NCBI RefSeq assembly: GCF_003007735.2
Contig: NZ_PXNQ02000012.1
Location: 62,001 to 126,000, forward strand
DNA from: Paracoccus methylarcula
Lineage (GTDB): Bacteria > Pseudomonadota > Alphaproteobacteria > Rhodobacterales > Rhodobacteraceae
DNA: 64,000 bases
Reading direction: 5' to 3'
The position numbers were made by a program, and so were the translations under genes. The notes below the pieces were generated by a model. That model saw only the letters and a program-made list of their open reading frames with translations, ran no database searches and had not been told where the DNA came from. Positions within the stretch are counted from its first letter, which is position 1. Each line of letters begins with the position of its first letter. Shown here piece after piece: positions 29,100 to 39,467 of this stretch.

Positions 29100-29384
29100 C
29101 GCTGTCTCTTCCGGACGGCAAAAGCCCTCGATGCGGCTTGCGCCAATGCCGAAGCTGTGCAGCGTGAGCATGACATCGCGTTCACGGCCGAGGATGGCAC
29201 CATGCAGGCAGCGGCGGAACCCGCGATGAAGCTGCGGGCGGCCGGAGCGCTGCGTTATCCACAGGTCTGGACATGCCGCGATCCCGGCGCGCTGACGGCC
29301 AGCTATGGCAGGCTGTTCCTGCAGCGCGGGGGAGAGTTCAGCCATGGCGATGCGCAGAGCCTGCGGGCAGATGGTCATGGCTGA
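29100..29384 (+). pseudogene. Remnant of a DadA-like FAD-dependent amino-acid dehydrogenase
   Basis: The frame ending at 29384 contains KALDAACANAEAVQREHDI, AMKLRAAGALRYPQVWTCRD and ALTASYGRLFLQRGGEFSH, which resembles the central part of D-amino-acid dehydrogenase-type FAD oxidoreductases. Neither the nucleotide-binding GxGxxG start nor the C-terminal end is present. I am fairly sure it is a gene fragment, less sure of the family. Confidence 0.4.
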
Positions 29385-29390
29385 CCAAGG

Positions 29391-29525
29391 ATGGCCGCCA
29401 ATCGGCGGAACAGGCTGTTCCTCGATAGTCTGGGATATAACGATTACCCGGTGGTCACGGGATTGCTGATGTTCTCGGCCATCCTCGTCCTGGTGGGCAT
29501 CCGGCGAGTTCGGCAAGGACCTTGA
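29391..29525 (+). pseudogene. Possible ABC permease C-terminal scrap
   Basis: A 44-residue frame reads LGYNDYPVVTGLLMFSAILVL before a stop at 29525. The YPVV.G...FSAILV pattern is like the last helix of peptide-type ABC permeases (DppB group). It is too short for certainty and lies in the same graveyard of fragments. Confidence 0.3.
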
Positions 29526-29645
29526 AGGGCGGGCAAGCCTTGCTGGCGATCCGGCCCTTCCCGAGCCTGCCGCTCTGCCAGGCCCCGACCGAGCGACAGA
29601 GCCCCGGACATGGAAAGTGAACCTCGCGGGGCTGGCCCTTGATCG

Positions 29646-30422
29646 TCAGAACGCATTCCGCTCGTGATAGGTCCGCAGAAAGCCCTGAATGCGGGGATCT
29701 TCGGGCTGATGCAAGATGCGCGCCGGGGCATCGACGGCAACCAGCTCTCCTGCTTCCATGAAGGCGACCTGGTCGGCGACATGGGCGGCAAAGCCCATTT
29801 CATGCGTGACCACGACCATGGTCATGCCCTCGCCTGCCAGCGTCTTCATGACGTTCAGCACCTCGCCGACCAGTTCGGGATCCAGCGCGCTGGTCGGTTC
29901 GTCGAACAGCATCAGCCGCGGTTCCATCGCGATGGCGCGGGCAATCGCGACGCGCTGTTGCTGCCCGCCCGACAGCCGCGCGGGGTGATTGGCCATCTTG
30001 TCGCCCAGCCCCACCTTGCGCAACGCCTCGACCGCGCGGTCGGCGGCTTCGGCCCTGGGCAGGCCCCGCACGCGGATCAGCCCCTCGGCCACATTTTCCT
30101 GCGCGGTCATGTGCGGCCACAGGTTGAATTGCTGAAACACCATCCCGATCGAGCGGCGCATCTCGCGCAGTTTCCGTGCCCGCATCCTGCGCCCGCCCGG
30201 CGCCTCGTAACCGATCAGCTGACCGTCTATGCGGACCTCGCCGGAATCGTATTCCTCAAGGAAATTGATGCAGCGCAGCAACGTGGATTTGCCGGAACCG
30301 GATGGTCCGATCAGGCAGGTGACCTTGCCCGGCGGCACGGACAGGTCAATATCCTTCAGCGCCTGGAACGGGCCGTAGAACTTGTTGACCTTGCGGATCT
30401 CGACAGAGGATGCCTGAACCAT
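29646..30422 (-). CDS. Polar amino-acid ABC transporter ATP-binding protein
   Basis: A 258-residue ATPase of the GlnQ/HisP family. Walker A GPSGSGKSTLLRCINFLE, signature LSGGQQQRVAIARAIAMEP, Walker B LMLFDEPTSALDPELVGE and the switch histidine in VVVTHEMGFA are all intact. It ends the four-gene minus-strand operon (binding protein, two permeases, ATPase). The adjacent hut genes raise the possibility of histidine or a histidine-derived substrate, but this is only by position. Confidence 0.94.
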   Translation of the reverse strand: MVQASSVEIRKVNKFYGPFQALKDIDLSVPPGKVTCLIGPSGSGKSTLLRCINFLEEYDSGEVRIDGQLIGYEAPGGRRMRARKLREMRRSIGMVFQQFNLWPHMTAQENVAEGLIRVRGLPRAEAADRAVEALRKVGLGDKMANHPARLSGGQQQRVAIARAIAMEPRLMLFDEPTSALDPELVGEVLNVMKTLAGEGMTMVVVTHEMGFAAHVADQVAFMEAGELVAVDAPARILHQPEDPRIQGFLRTYHERNAF

Positions 30423-30423
30423 C

Positions 30424-31086
30424 TCAGGTCCTTTCGATCAGATGTTTCGTGATGCGGGTTTCCAGCCTGCGGCCAGCGCGCGAGATCAGCTCGACCAGGC
30501 CCCAGAAGAACAGCGCCAGCACAAGGTTCGCTTCCAGGTAGCGGAAGGTTTCCGTGGACATGCGCTGAACCTGGTACATCAGTTCCGGAACCGTGATGAT
30601 CGACAGGATCACCGTTTCCTTGGTCAGGATGATCGAGAAATTGACCAGCGCCGGCAGGGCCGACACCAGCCCGAGCGGCAACAGGATGCGGCGGATGATC
30701 GAGGGCTCGGCCATTCCGATGGCCCGGGCGGCCTCGATCTGGCCATGCGGAACGGCGCGAAAGGCCGAGCGGAAGATTTCCGCGAAATACGGGCTGCCGT
30801 AAATTGTCAGGCCCAGCAGCCCGGCAGGCAGCGCGTCCAGCCGCAACCCGATGAGCGGGCCGCCGTAATACAGCACGAACAACTGCACCAGAAACGGCGT
30901 GCCGCGAATGATCTCGATATAGGTCTGAAGCAGCCAGCGAACGGGTTTGACGCCGTAGCGCTGCGCCAGCGCGATCAGCAGGCCAAGGACCATGCCCAGG
31001 ATCGTGCCAAGCAGCCAGCAGAAAATCGTGATCGCGAAACCGCGCAGCAGCATGGGACCGTATTGCTGAAAAATGCTCCATTCCAT
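30424..31086 (-). CDS. Polar amino-acid ABC transporter permease 2
   Basis: A 220-residue HisM/GlnP-type permease with about five helices. The coupling loop reads EAARAIGMAEPSIIRRILLP and the YIEIIRGTPFLVQLFVLYYG segment is the standard family motif. It begins one base from the stop of the other permease and is followed directly by the ATPase. Confidence 0.93.
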   Translation of the reverse strand: MEWSIFQQYGPMLLRGFAITIFCWLLGTILGMVLGLLIALAQRYGVKPVRWLLQTYIEIIRGTPFLVQLFVLYYGGPLIGLRLDALPAGLLGLTIYGSPYFAEIFRSAFRAVPHGQIEAARAIGMAEPSIIRRILLPLGLVSALPALVNFSIILTKETVILSIITVPELMYQVQRMSTETFRYLEANLVLALFFWGLVELISRAGRRLETRITKHLIERT

Positions 31087-31733
31087 CAGACGGCCGTCCT
31101 GTGTTCAAGATAACGGCCAAGCCCGGCAAGGCACAGATTGATCAGCAGATAGATGCAGGCGGCGGCCAGATAGACCTCCAGCGGGCGGAAGGTCGTGGCG
31201 GCATGCGCCTGGCTGGCGCGGGTGACCTCGAGAATACCGACGACCGACACCAGCGAGGACGCCTTGACCAGCAGGATCAGTTCGTTGACCAGCGCCGGCA
31301 GCGACAGGACAACCGCCTGCGGCAGGACGATCCGGGTCCAGACATTGCGCGGGTCCATGCCCATGGCGATTGCGGCCTCGGACTGGCCCCTGGGCAGGGC
31401 GCCGATCGCGCCTCGCCAGATTTCACTGATATAGGCACTGGCGCAGATGCCGACGGTGATGACGGCCGCGGCAATGGCGGGCACGTTGATGCCGATGACC
31501 GGCAGCAGGTAATACATCAGCAAGAGCTGGACCAGCAGCGGCACCCCGCGCAGAAAGCTGACCCATATCGCCGCGAAACGCTGCGCGACGGTCCAGCGCG
31601 ACAGGCCGGCGGCGCAGATGAACGCACCGATCACCAGCCCCAATGCGATGCCAAGGCCCGAAACCAGCAATGTATAACGCGCCGCCCAGAACAGCGGGCC
31701 GAAGCTGCCGAAGAATGTCTCGATAGAGAACAT
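31086..31733 (-). CDS. Polar amino-acid ABC transporter permease 1
   Basis: A 215-residue HisQ/GlnP-type permease. VSFLRGVPLLVQLLLMYYLL and the coupling loop SEAAIAMGMDPRNVWTRIVLP are diagnostic. Together with the 30424-31086 gene it would form the heteromeric membrane core. It is 56 bases downstream of the binding-protein gene. Confidence 0.93.
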   Translation of the reverse strand: MFSIETFFGSFGPLFWAARYTLLVSGLGIALGLVIGAFICAAGLSRWTVAQRFAAIWVSFLRGVPLLVQLLLMYYLLPVIGINVPAIAAAVITVGICASAYISEIWRGAIGALPRGQSEAAIAMGMDPRNVWTRIVLPQAVVLSLPALVNELILLVKASSLVSVVGILEVTRASQAHAATTFRPLEVYLAAACIYLLINLCLAGLGRYLEHRTAV

Positions 31734-31789
31734 CGCCTCTCCGTTTGATCGAAGGGCCGGGCGGGGTCAGAACTCCGCCCGGCAGGGCA

Positions 31790-32608
31790 TCAGTTGGCGG
31801 ATGCGCTCAGCGGCAGTTCGGTATAGCTGCCCAGCCATTTTTCCTGGATCGCCTTGATGCGGCCATCCTCGGTCATCTTGGCGATTGCGTCCTCGATGGC
31901 CTTGGCAAGGCTTTCGCTGGCCTCTTCCTTGCGCAGAACCCATGCGAAATAGGTGGGCTCGCCGAATTGCGCAGGCTCGAACAGGGCGAAGTTCTCGGGG
32001 CGGCTCTTTACCAGATAGGTCAGGTTCGGAAGCGATCCCGCGACCGCGTCCAGACGGCCAGCCCCCAGATCGGCATAGGCTTCATCGGTGGTGCCATATT
32101 CCTTGACGGTGACGCCGCCCAGCTCTTCGCCATAGGCCTGAAGCTGGCGGAACTGTGCCGTGCCTTGCTGCACGCCGACGGTCTTGCCGGCGATATCCTC
32201 GGGCTTTTGCAGATCGTCATTCCCCTTGGCCTTCACCAGCGAGACTGTCGCATCGGCAATCGGCGGGGTGAAGGTGTAACGCTCCAGCCGTTCGGGGGTA
32301 ATCGTCACGGGGGCGATGACGATATCGAACTTGCCCACTTCCAGCCCCGGCAGTTCGGCAGTCCAGGGAATGTCCTGATAGACAGGCTCGACGCCGATTT
32401 CCCTGGCGACCTCGTCGAACAGGTCCTTGGTCATGCCCTCATATGTGCCGTTGTTGAGCATGTCGAAGGGCGCATAATGCATGTCGGTCGCAGTGACGAT
32501 CTTGCCTTCGGCCTTGATGTCGGCCAGCTGGTCGGCCATCGCAGGCGCGGCCAGACCAAGCGCGGCGATTCCGAACAGGGCGCCTTTCAGGGTGGTCTTC
32601 AAGGTCAT
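31790..32608 (-). CDS. Polar amino-acid-binding periplasmic protein
   Basis: A 272-residue family-3 solute-binding protein. The signal peptide covers residues 1-25 (ending PAMA). IVTATDMHYAPFDMLNNGTYEGMTKDLFDEVA and IPWTAELPGLEVGKFDIVIAPVTITPERLERYTFTPPI are typical, the latter carrying the ligand-carboxylate arginine. ATG 32608 has an ideal AAGGAGA site; an in-frame upstream ATG at 32665 has none. It heads the transporter operon, 81 bases after hutU. Confidence 0.93.
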   Translation of the reverse strand: MTLKTTLKGALFGIAALGLAAPAMADQLADIKAEGKIVTATDMHYAPFDMLNNGTYEGMTKDLFDEVAREIGVEPVYQDIPWTAELPGLEVGKFDIVIAPVTITPERLERYTFTPPIADATVSLVKAKGNDDLQKPEDIAGKTVGVQQGTAQFRQLQAYGEELGGVTVKEYGTTDEAYADLGAGRLDAVAGSLPNLTYLVKSRPENFALFEPAQFGEPTYFAWVLRKEEASESLAKAIEDAIAKMTEDGRIKAIQEKWLGSYTELPLSASAN

Positions 32609-32689
32609 GTCAGTCTCCTTGTTGGGTCGTTTCGGTCTTTTGTCCGCCCGGAGCGCCACCGTCAATGAAACCGGCGCACCAGCTCGGCG

Positions 32690-34354
32690 TTACAGGATGC
32701 CGGGCAGATTCAGTTGATGCTCCTTCGCGCAATCCAGCGCAATCTCATAGCCCGCATCGGCATGGCGCATCACCCCGGTCGCGGGATCGTTCCACAGCAC
32801 CCGCGCGATTCTCGCATCGGCATCCTTGCTGCCATCGCAACAGATCACCATGCCGGAATGCTGCGAAAAGCCCATGCCGACGCCGCCGCCATGATGCAGG
32901 CTGACCCAAGTCGCGCCCGAGGCCGTGTTCAGCAGCGCATTCAGAAGCGGCCAGTCAGACACCGCGTCGCTGCCATCTTTCATCGCCTCGGTCTCGCGGT
33001 TGGGCGAGGCGACCGAGCCCGAGTCCAGGTGGTCGCGGCCGATCACGATCGGGGCCTTCAATTCGCCATTGCGGACCATCTCGTTGAAGGCCAGCCCCAG
33101 CTTGTGACGCAGCCCCAGCCCGACCCAGCAGATCCGCGCGGGCAGGCCCTGGAAACTGATCCGCTCGCGGGCCATGTCCAGCCAGTTATGCAGATGCGGA
33201 TCGTCGATGAGCTCCTTCACCTTGGCATCGGTGCGATAGATGTCCTCGGGATCGCCCGACAGCGCCGCCCAACGGAACGGACCGATGCCACGGCAGAAAA
33301 GCGGGCGGATATAGGCGGGCACGAAACCGGGAAAGGCGAATGCGTTCTCCAGCCCCTCTTCCTTGGCGACCTGGCGGATATTGTTGCCGTAATCCAGTGT
33401 CGGCACGCCCCCATTCCAGAAATCCACCATCGCGGCGACATGTTCGCGCATGCTGGCGCGGGCGGCTTTCTCGACGGCCTTGGGATCGCTCTCCTGCTTG
33501 GCCCGCCATTCCGCGACGCTCCAGCCCTTGGGCAGATAGCCATGCACCGGGTCATGCGCGCTGGTCTGGTCGGTGACGATGTCAGGACGGACACCACGGC
33601 GGACGAGTTCGGGGAACACATCGGCGGCATTGCCGATCAGCGCCACCGATTTCGCCTCGCCCGCCTTGGTCCATTCATCGATCATGGCAAGCGCCTCGTC
33701 GAGACTATGCGTCTTCGCATCGACATAGCCCGTCCGCAGCCGGAAATCGGCGCGGGTCTCGTCGCATTCCACGGCCAGACAGCAGGCCCCGGCCATTACC
33801 GCCGCCAGTGGCTGCGCGCCGCCCATCCCGCCCAATCCGGCGGTCAGGATCCAGCGCCCCTGCAAACTGCCGTCATAATGCTGCCGCCCGGCCTCGACAA
33901 AGGTCTCATAGGTGCCCTGCACGATGCCCTGGCTGCCGATATAGATCCAGGATCCGGCGGTCATCTGGCCATACATGGCCAGCCCCTTCTTATCGAGCTC
34001 GTTGAAATGGTCCCAATTCGCCCAATGCGGCACGAGGTTGGAATTGGCGATCAACACCCGGGGCGCGTCCTTGTGAGTCTGGAACACGCCGACCGGCTTG
34101 CCGGACTGGACCAGCAGGGTCTGATCCTCCTCCAGTGCCTTCAGGCTGTCCACGATCAGGTCGAAATCCTTCCATGTCCGCGCCGCCCGGCCGATGCCGC
34201 CATAGACGACCAGCTCATGCGGATTCTCGGCCACGTCCGGATGCAGGTTGTTCATCAGCATCCGCATCGGCGCCTCGGTCAACCAGCTTTTCGCGGTGAT
34301 CTCGGTGCCGGTGGCGGGATAGATATCGCGGCTATTGTGACGGGGATTGTTCAT
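32690..34354 (-). CDS. hutU: Urocanate hydratase
   Basis: A 554-residue NAD-dependent enzyme converting urocanate to imidazolonepropionate, the second step of histidine degradation. Diagnostic stretches include [40 protein letters not shown] and the C-terminal [34 protein letters not shown]. The family length (about 557) fits the ATG at 34354; the longer open frame to 34732 is antisense noise in the REP-like element and hutG. It is the last hut gene on the minus strand, separated from hutG by 95 bases holding a palindromic repeat. Confidence 0.96.
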   Translation of the reverse strand: MNNPRHNSRDIYPATGTEITAKSWLTEAPMRMLMNNLHPDVAENPHELVVYGGIGRAARTWKDFDLIVDSLKALEEDQTLLVQSGKPVGVFQTHKDAPRVLIANSNLVPHWANWDHFNELDKKGLAMYGQMTAGSWIYIGSQGIVQGTYETFVEAGRQHYDGSLQGRWILTAGLGGMGGAQPLAAVMAGACCLAVECDETRADFRLRTGYVDAKTHSLDEALAMIDEWTKAGEAKSVALIGNAADVFPELVRRGVRPDIVTDQTSAHDPVHGYLPKGWSVAEWRAKQESDPKAVEKAARASMREHVAAMVDFWNGGVPTLDYGNNIRQVAKEEGLENAFAFPGFVPAYIRPLFCRGIGPFRWAALSGDPEDIYRTDAKVKELIDDPHLHNWLDMARERISFQGLPARICWVGLGLRHKLGLAFNEMVRNGELKAPIVIGRDHLDSGSVASPNRETEAMKDGSDAVSDWPLLNALLNTASGATWVSLHHGGGVGMGFSQHSGMVICCDGSKDADARIARVLWNDPATGVMRHADAGYEIALDCAKEHQLNLPGIL

Positions 34355-34387
34355 GTCTTGCTCCCAAGCAGATCGGAAAACCTGTAT

Positions 34388-34445
34388 TTCTTCTTCATGC
34401 AAATATCCCGGGGGTCTGGGGGCTGGCCCCCAGCCATCGCGGGAC
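34388..34445. repeat. REP-like palindromic element, copy 1
   Basis: Starts with TTCTTCATGCAAATATCC (from 34391) and ends CATCGCGGGAC (34435-34445), enclosing a strong stem CTGGGGG / CCCCCAG (34416-34433). Copies with the same ends lie at 45266-45330 (opposite orientation) and 60617-60715. Here it separates hutG from hutU and could act as an mRNA processing or attenuation stem. Confidence 0.75.
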
Positions 34446-34449
34446 GCAA

Positions 34450-35259
34450 CTATTCGGCCACCAGCATCGGTGCCAAGGCCGCCAACCGGCCCAGGATCCC
34501 GCGCAGGGGATCCCGCAATGCCTCGGCCTTTCCTTCGTCGTAATCGAAAGGCGGAGCCTCCGTTGCCAGATGCGTCGATTGCGCCAGTTCCATCTGGATC
34601 GCGTGGACACCGCGCGAGGGCTGGCCGTAATGCCGTGTCGTCCAGCCGCCCTTGAAGCGGCCATTCACCACCCAGCTGCGGCCCGTCGCCTCGACGACCT
34701 CGCGCGCAGCGGCCTCGATGCGCGGATCGCAACTCGCGCCCATATTCGTGCCGATGTTGAAATCCGGCAGCCTGCCCTCGAAGAGAAACGGGATCTCGCT
34801 GCGGATCGAGTGGCAGTCATACAGGATCGCGACGCCATGTTTCGCCTGCACCCGCTCGATCTCTGCGGCAAGGGCGGCGTGGTAGGGGGCGTGGAACCGT
34901 GCCTTGCGCCCGGCGATCTCATCGGGGCCGGGCGCCTCGGTCCAGATCGGCTCACCGTCGAAATCGGTCAGCGGCACAAGCCCGGTGGTGTTCTGCCCGG
35001 GATAGAGGCTGGCATCGTCAGGGCCACGATTGGCATCGATGACATAGCGGTGGAACCGCGCCCGCACCGTGGTCGCGCCGGGCAGAAGCCCGTCATAGAG
35101 CCGGTGGATATGCCAGTCGGTATCGGCCAGCACCTGCCCGCGCGGGTTCAGCCTTGCCAGGATCTCATCGGGCAGAAAACTTCCGGTATGCGGCAGCCCA
35201 AGGATGACCGGGCCATCGCCCCGGATGATCTCGACGGGATTCACGTCAGTTGGATTCAC
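34450..35259 (-). CDS. hutG: N-formylglutamate deformylase
   Basis: A 269-residue enzyme that releases formate from N-formylglutamate, the final step of the HutF branch of histidine degradation. [38 protein letters not shown] and [23 protein letters not shown] carry the metal-binding His/Asp/Glu residues of the FGase family. The start is GTG at 35259, whose last two bases overlap the hutH stop (GTGA), preceded by AGGAGG; the longer frame to 35589 is antisense noise. Confidence 0.93.
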   Translation of the reverse strand: MNPTDVNPVEIIRGDGPVILGLPHTGSFLPDEILARLNPRGQVLADTDWHIHRLYDGLLPGATTVRARFHRYVIDANRGPDDASLYPGQNTTGLVPLTDFDGEPIWTEAPGPDEIAGRKARFHAPYHAALAAEIERVQAKHGVAILYDCHSIRSEIPFLFEGRLPDFNIGTNMGASCDPRIEAAAREVVEATGRSWVVNGRFKGGWTTRHYGQPSRGVHAIQMELAQSTHLATEAPPFDYDEGKAEALRDPLRGILGRLAALAPMLVAE

Positions 35260-36797
35260 GGGCAGACCTCCTGCAGAAGATCGGCGGGCACCGCGCCGGT
35301 CAATGCGCCCGAGCGGACCAGCGCGGCCGCCTCGGCCAGATCGGGGGCAAGGTAGCGGTCCTGCTCCAACGCCGGGACGGTTTCGCGCAGCCGGGCGATC
35401 ACCGCCCGCAACGGGCCTGAGGTCGCAAGGGGCGCGCGGAATTCCACCCCCGCCGCCGCGCAAAGCGCCTCGATCCCGATGATCTGCGACAGGTTGGCAT
35501 TCATGCGCCGCAAGCGCCGCGCGCCATGGGCGGCCATGCTGACATGATCCTCCTGGTTGGCGCTTGTGGGCGTGGAATCGGTGCTGCACGGATTGGCCAG
35601 ATGCTTGTTCTCGCTCATCAGCGCGGCGCTTGTGACCTCGGCGATCATCAGCCCGCTGTTCAGCCCCGGATCGGGGGTCAGGAAGGGCGGCAGGTCATGG
35701 CTCAGCGCAGGATCCACCATCAGCGCGATGCGCCGCTGCGCGATGGCGCCGATCTCGGCGATGGCCAGCGCGATCTGGTCGGCGGCGAAACCCACCGGCT
35801 CGGCATGGAAATTCCCGCCCGAGACGATCCGCCCGGCCTCGGCCAGCACCAGCGGGTTGTCGGTCGCCGCATTCGACTCGATCCGCAGCGTGTGGGCGGC
35901 CTGCCAGAGCAGGTCGAGACAGGCGCCGGTCACCTGCGGCTGGCAGCGGATGCAATAGGGGTCCTGCACGCGGGCATCGCCCTCGCGGTGGCTCTCGCGG
36001 ATCTCGCTGCCCTCCATCAGCCCCCGGATGACCCGCGCCGACAGGATCTGGCCGCGATGGCCGCGCAGCTGGTGGATCTCGTCCAGGAAAGGCGCGGTCG
36101 AGCCCATGATCGCGTCGGTGGAGAGCGCCGAGGTGACCAGCGCGGCACGGGCCGAGGCGAAGGCATCGAACAGCCCGGCCAGCGCGAAGGCGGTCGAGAC
36201 CTGCGTGCCGTTGATCAGCGCCAGCCCCTCCTTGGCGGCCAGCACCAGCGGGGTCAGCCCCGCCTCCGCCAAGGCCTCGGCGCCGCTCATCTCGTGCCCG
36301 TCATGGGTGGCGCGGCCCTCGCCCAGCATCACGGCGGCCATATGCGCCAGCGGCGCCAGATCGCCCGAGGCCCCGACCGAGCCCTGCGCCGGGATCACCG
36401 GCAGCACGTCGCGGGCCAGCATTCCCTCGATCAGCGCGATCACCTCGGGCCGCACCCCCGATGCGCCGCGCCCGAGCGACAGAAGCTTCAGCACCATGAT
36501 CAGCCTTGTGGTCTCGGGCTCGACCGGCTCACCCACGCCGCAGCAATGCGACAGGATCAGGTTGCGTTGCAGCGTTGCGGTATCCTCGGCCCGGATCTTG
36601 ATCGAGGCCAGCTTGCCAAAGCCGGTATTCACGCCATAGACCGGCTGATCGCCATTCGCAGCCGCCTCGATCTGCGCAGCCGAGGCCATGATACCCGCGC
36701 GGGCGCTGTCAGCCAGCCGCACGGCCAGCCCCTCGCGCCAGACGCGTTCAAGCTGGGCAAGTGTCGTCTCGCCGGGGATAAGGATCAGTTCAGGCAA
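35256..36797 (-). CDS. hutH: Histidine ammonia-lyase
   Basis: A 513-residue enzyme converting histidine to urocanate and ammonia. The MIO prosthetic group forms from the Ala-Ser-Gly in [50 protein letters not shown] and [16 protein letters not shown] are further catalytic regions. I favour TTG at 36797 as the start because GGAGG sits five bases upstream and the family begins just here ([19 protein letters not shown]); the in-frame ATG at 36821 is the alternative. Its start overlaps the hutI stop. Confidence 0.95.
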   Translation of the reverse strand: MPELILIPGETTLAQLERVWREGLAVRLADSARAGIMASAAQIEAAANGDQPVYGVNTGFGKLASIKIRAEDTATLQRNLILSHCCGVGEPVEPETTRLIMVLKLLSLGRGASGVRPEVIALIEGMLARDVLPVIPAQGSVGASGDLAPLAHMAAVMLGEGRATHDGHEMSGAEALAEAGLTPLVLAAKEGLALINGTQVSTAFALAGLFDAFASARAALVTSALSTDAIMGSTAPFLDEIHQLRGHRGQILSARVIRGLMEGSEIRESHREGDARVQDPYCIRCQPQVTGACLDLLWQAAHTLRIESNAATDNPLVLAEAGRIVSGGNFHAEPVGFAADQIALAIAEIGAIAQRRIALMVDPALSHDLPPFLTPDPGLNSGLMIAEVTSAALMSENKHLANPCSTDSTPTSANQEDHVSMAAHGARRLRRMNANLSQIIGIEALCAAAGVEFRAPLATSGPLRAVIARLRETVPALEQDRYLAPDLAEAAALVRSGALTGAVPADLLQEVCP

Positions 36798-37992
36798 ATT
36801 CGCCTCCGTAGATGCGGGCATGAAGCGGGTTGAAGCCGATACGATAGCTCAGTTCGGCCGGATGGGTGATATTCCAGACCGCCAGGTCGGCGCGGCTGCC
36901 CACAGCGACCCTGCCGCGATCGGACAGGCCAAGCGCATGGGCGGCATGGGCGGTGACGCCCGCCAGGCATTCCGAGGGCGTCATCCGGAACAGCGTCGCG
37001 GCCATGTTCATGACCAGCAGCAGCGAGCTTAGCGGCGAAGAGCCGGGATTGCAGTCACTCGCCAGCGCTATCGGCACCCCGGCATCGCGCAAAGCCTGCA
37101 CCGGCGGCAATTGCGTTTCGCGCAGCGTATAGAAGGCACCGGGCAGCAATACCGCCACCGTGCCCGACGCGGCCATGGCCTTGATCCCGTCCGCGCCCAG
37201 ATATTCCAGGTGATCCGCCGACAGCGCGCCATGTTTCGCGGCCATCGCCGCCCCGCCCAGATCCGACAATTGCTCGGCATGCAGCTTGACCGGCAGGCCA
37301 AGGCGGGCAGCGTGATCAAAGACCTGCGCCATCTCGTCGCGCGTGAAGGCGATGCCCTCGCAGAACCCGTCCACCGCGTCGATCAGCCCTTCGGCGTGGG
37401 CGCGCTCCATCCCCGCGATGACCACATCGCGCAGATAGCCCGCCCGGTCGTCCCGATATTCCGGCGGCAGGGCATGGGCGGCCAGCCAAGTCGTGCGGAT
37501 GGTCACGCGGCGCTCCTGCCCGATCCGGCGGGCCACGCGCAGCATCTTGATCTCGGTCTCGATATCCAAGCCATAGCCGGACTTGATCTCCAGCGTGGTC
37601 ACGCCCTCGGCCAGCAGCGCATCGACGCGCGGCAGGGCCGAGGCCAGCAGACCGGCCTCATCCGCCTCACGGGTATGGGTGACGGTCGAGAGGATGCCGC
37701 CGCCGGCGCGGGCGATCTCTTCATAGCTGGCACCTTCCAGCCGCATCTCGAATTCGCGGGCGCGGTCGCCGCCAAAGACGATATGGCTGTGGCAATCGAT
37801 CAACCCCGGCGTTACGATCCGCCCGCCAAGATCATGCGGCACGGCCCCCGCGAAATCGTCAGGCAGCGCATCCGCCGCCCCGATCCACGCGATTCGGTCG
37901 CCTCGCATGACCAGCGACAATGGTTCGCTCACCGCGTAATGCGCTGATTTCCCGTCAATCCGCGCAAGCCTGGCATTGCTGAGAAGCCGCAT
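36790..37992 (-). CDS. hutI: Imidazolonepropionase
   Basis: A 400-residue amidohydrolase opening the imidazolone ring to formimidoylglutamate. The metal site is seen in [48 protein letters not shown] and [14 protein letters not shown]. First gene of the minus-strand hut operon (I-H-G-U), divergent from hutF; 110 bases separate the two starts and contain the direct repeats. Confidence 0.96.
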   Translation of the reverse strand: MRLLSNARLARIDGKSAHYAVSEPLSLVMRGDRIAWIGAADALPDDFAGAVPHDLGGRIVTPGLIDCHSHIVFGGDRAREFEMRLEGASYEEIARAGGGILSTVTHTREADEAGLLASALPRVDALLAEGVTTLEIKSGYGLDIETEIKMLRVARRIGQERRVTIRTTWLAAHALPPEYRDDRAGYLRDVVIAGMERAHAEGLIDAVDGFCEGIAFTRDEMAQVFDHAARLGLPVKLHAEQLSDLGGAAMAAKHGALSADHLEYLGADGIKAMAASGTVAVLLPGAFYTLRETQLPPVQALRDAGVPIALASDCNPGSSPLSSLLLVMNMAATLFRMTPSECLAGVTAHAAHALGLSDRGRVAVGSRADLAVWNITHPAELSYRIGFNPLHARIYGGEFA

Positions 37993-38017
37993 GGTTGCCC
38001 CGTTTTCGATATTGCAT

Positions 38018-38054
38018 TATGTCTAAACTTAATTATTCTATATGTATAAACTTA
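38018..38054. promoter_or_regulatory. Direct-repeat operator in the hutI-hutF divergent region
   Basis: Two 14-base repeats, TATGTCTAAACTTA (38018-38031) and TATGTATAAACTTA (38041-38054), differ at one base and are 23 bases apart start to start. The region is AT-rich against a GC-rich background. It lies between the divergent hut operons and is the best candidate binding region for the locally encoded HutC repressor. Confidence 0.6.
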
Positions 38055-38102
38055 TCGGGCGTCAATCGCCGCCCGGTCGCCACCGGCGGAAAGGAAGACG
38101 AG

Positions 38103-39467
38103 ATGACCGTGATATGGGCGGAACGGGCATTGCTGCCCGGCGGATGGGCGCAAAATACGCGGGTCGAACTGGCCTCCGACGGCCGCATCCTATCGGTCAC
38201 GCCCGATGCCGCGCCGGAAGGGCAGCGGGTCGAATTGCTGCTGCCCGCCATGGCGAACCTGCATTCGCATGCCTTCCAGCGCGCCATGGCCGGGCTGTCC
38301 GAGGCACGCGGTCCCCATCCCCGCGACACGTTCTGGACATGGCGGCAGATCATGTTCCGCTTTCTCGATCACCTGACCCCCGGGGATGTCGAGGCCATTG
38401 CCGCGCTGGTGCAGATGGAGATGCTGGAGGCGGGCTATGCCACCAATGTCGAATTCCATTACCTGCATCACCGCCCCGGCGGCGCGGGCTATGACAATAT
38501 CGCCGAGATGTCCGAGCGCATCGCCGCAGCCGCCAGCCGGACCGGGATCGGGCTGACGCTCTTGCCGGTGCATTACCAGTTCGGCGGCTGCGACGGGCGG
38601 CCGCTTGGCCCCGGACAGGCGCGTTTCGGCACCGATCCGGATGGCTTCACCCGCCTGCTGGACGCCGCCGAGGCCAGCCTGCGCGGCCTGCCCCCTGATG
38701 CCGGGATCGGGGTGGCGCCGCATTCCCAGCGCGCCGTCAGCCCGGAAGGCCTGGCGGCCTGCACCGCGCTGCGCCCGGGACGCCCGCTGCATATGCACCT
38801 GGCCGAGCAGATCCCCGAGATCGAGGAGGTGCAGGCAACCCACGGGCTGCGCCCGGTCGAGTGGCTGCTGGACAACCACGCCCCGGACGGCAACTGGACG
38901 CTGATCCACCTGACCCACATGACCGAGGACGAAACCCGCAGGCTGGCCGCGACCGGCGCGGTGGCGGGGCTGTGCCCGATCACCGAATCCAGCCTTGGCG
39001 ACGGTATCTTCAACGGCACCACCTGGAGCAAGGCCGGGGGGCGGCTCGGCTTCGGTTCGGACAGCAATATCCGCATCTCGCTGATCGAGGAGCTGCGCAC
39101 GCTGGAATACAGCCAGCGCCTGCGCGACACCGCCCGCGCCATCCTGGCGCAGCCCGAACGCTCGACCGGGCGGGTGCTCTACGAGGCCGGGCTGGAAGGT
39201 GGCGCGCATGCCGCCGGACGTGAAAGCGGCGCGATCCGGGCGGGGCTCTGGGCCGATCTCTGCGCGGTATCGCTGCAAAACCCGGTGATGGCGGCGCGCG
39301 ATGGCGACCAGATGCTGGACAGCCTGGTCTTTGCCGGCGGCGACGGATTGATCCGCGATGTCTGGGCGGCGGGGCGTCACGTGGTCCGCGACGGACGGCA
39401 TCTGGACCGCGACCGGATTATCGCCGAGTATCTGGCCCGGATCACCCAATTGCAGGAGCGGATGTGA
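38103..39467 (+). CDS. hutF: Formimidoylglutamate deiminase
   Basis: A 454-residue amidohydrolase converting formimidoylglutamate to formylglutamate plus ammonia. LLPAMANLHSHAFQRAMAGLSE, EFHYLHHRPGG, RPLHMHLAEQIPEIEEV and GFGSDSNIRISLIEELR are the metal- and substrate-binding stretches. ATG 38103 follows GGAAGACGAG; an earlier in-frame ATG would fall in the operator region. Together with HutG it defines the five-step pathway to glutamate, formate and two ammonia. Confidence 0.94.
   Translation: MTVIWAERALLPGGWAQNTRVELASDGRILSVTPDAAPEGQRVELLLPAMANLHSHAFQRAMAGLSEARGPHPRDTFWTWRQIMFRFLDHLTPGDVEAIAALVQMEMLEAGYATNVEFHYLHHRPGGAGYDNIAEMSERIAAAASRTGIGLTLLPVHYQFGGCDGRPLGPGQARFGTDPDGFTRLLDAAEASLRGLPPDAGIGVAPHSQRAVSPEGLAACTALRPGRPLHMHLAEQIPEIEEVQATHGLRPVEWLLDNHAPDGNWTLIHLTHMTEDETRRLAATGAVAGLCPITESSLGDGIFNGTTWSKAGGRLGFGSDSNIRISLIEELRTLEYSQRLRDTARAILAQPERSTGRVLYEAGLEGGAHAAGRESGAIRAGLWADLCAVSLQNPVMAARDGDQMLDSLVFAGGDGLIRDVWAAGRHVVRDGRHLDRDRIIAEYLARITQLQERM

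Noticed and set aside
34355..34732. N-terminal extension of hutU
   Set aside because: It would add 126 residues absent from urocanases and read through the REP-like repeat and hutG antisense.
35260..35589. N-terminal extension of hutG
   Set aside because: The added residues lie antisense-like inside hutH, and GTG 35259 has a strong ribosome site and coupling overlap.
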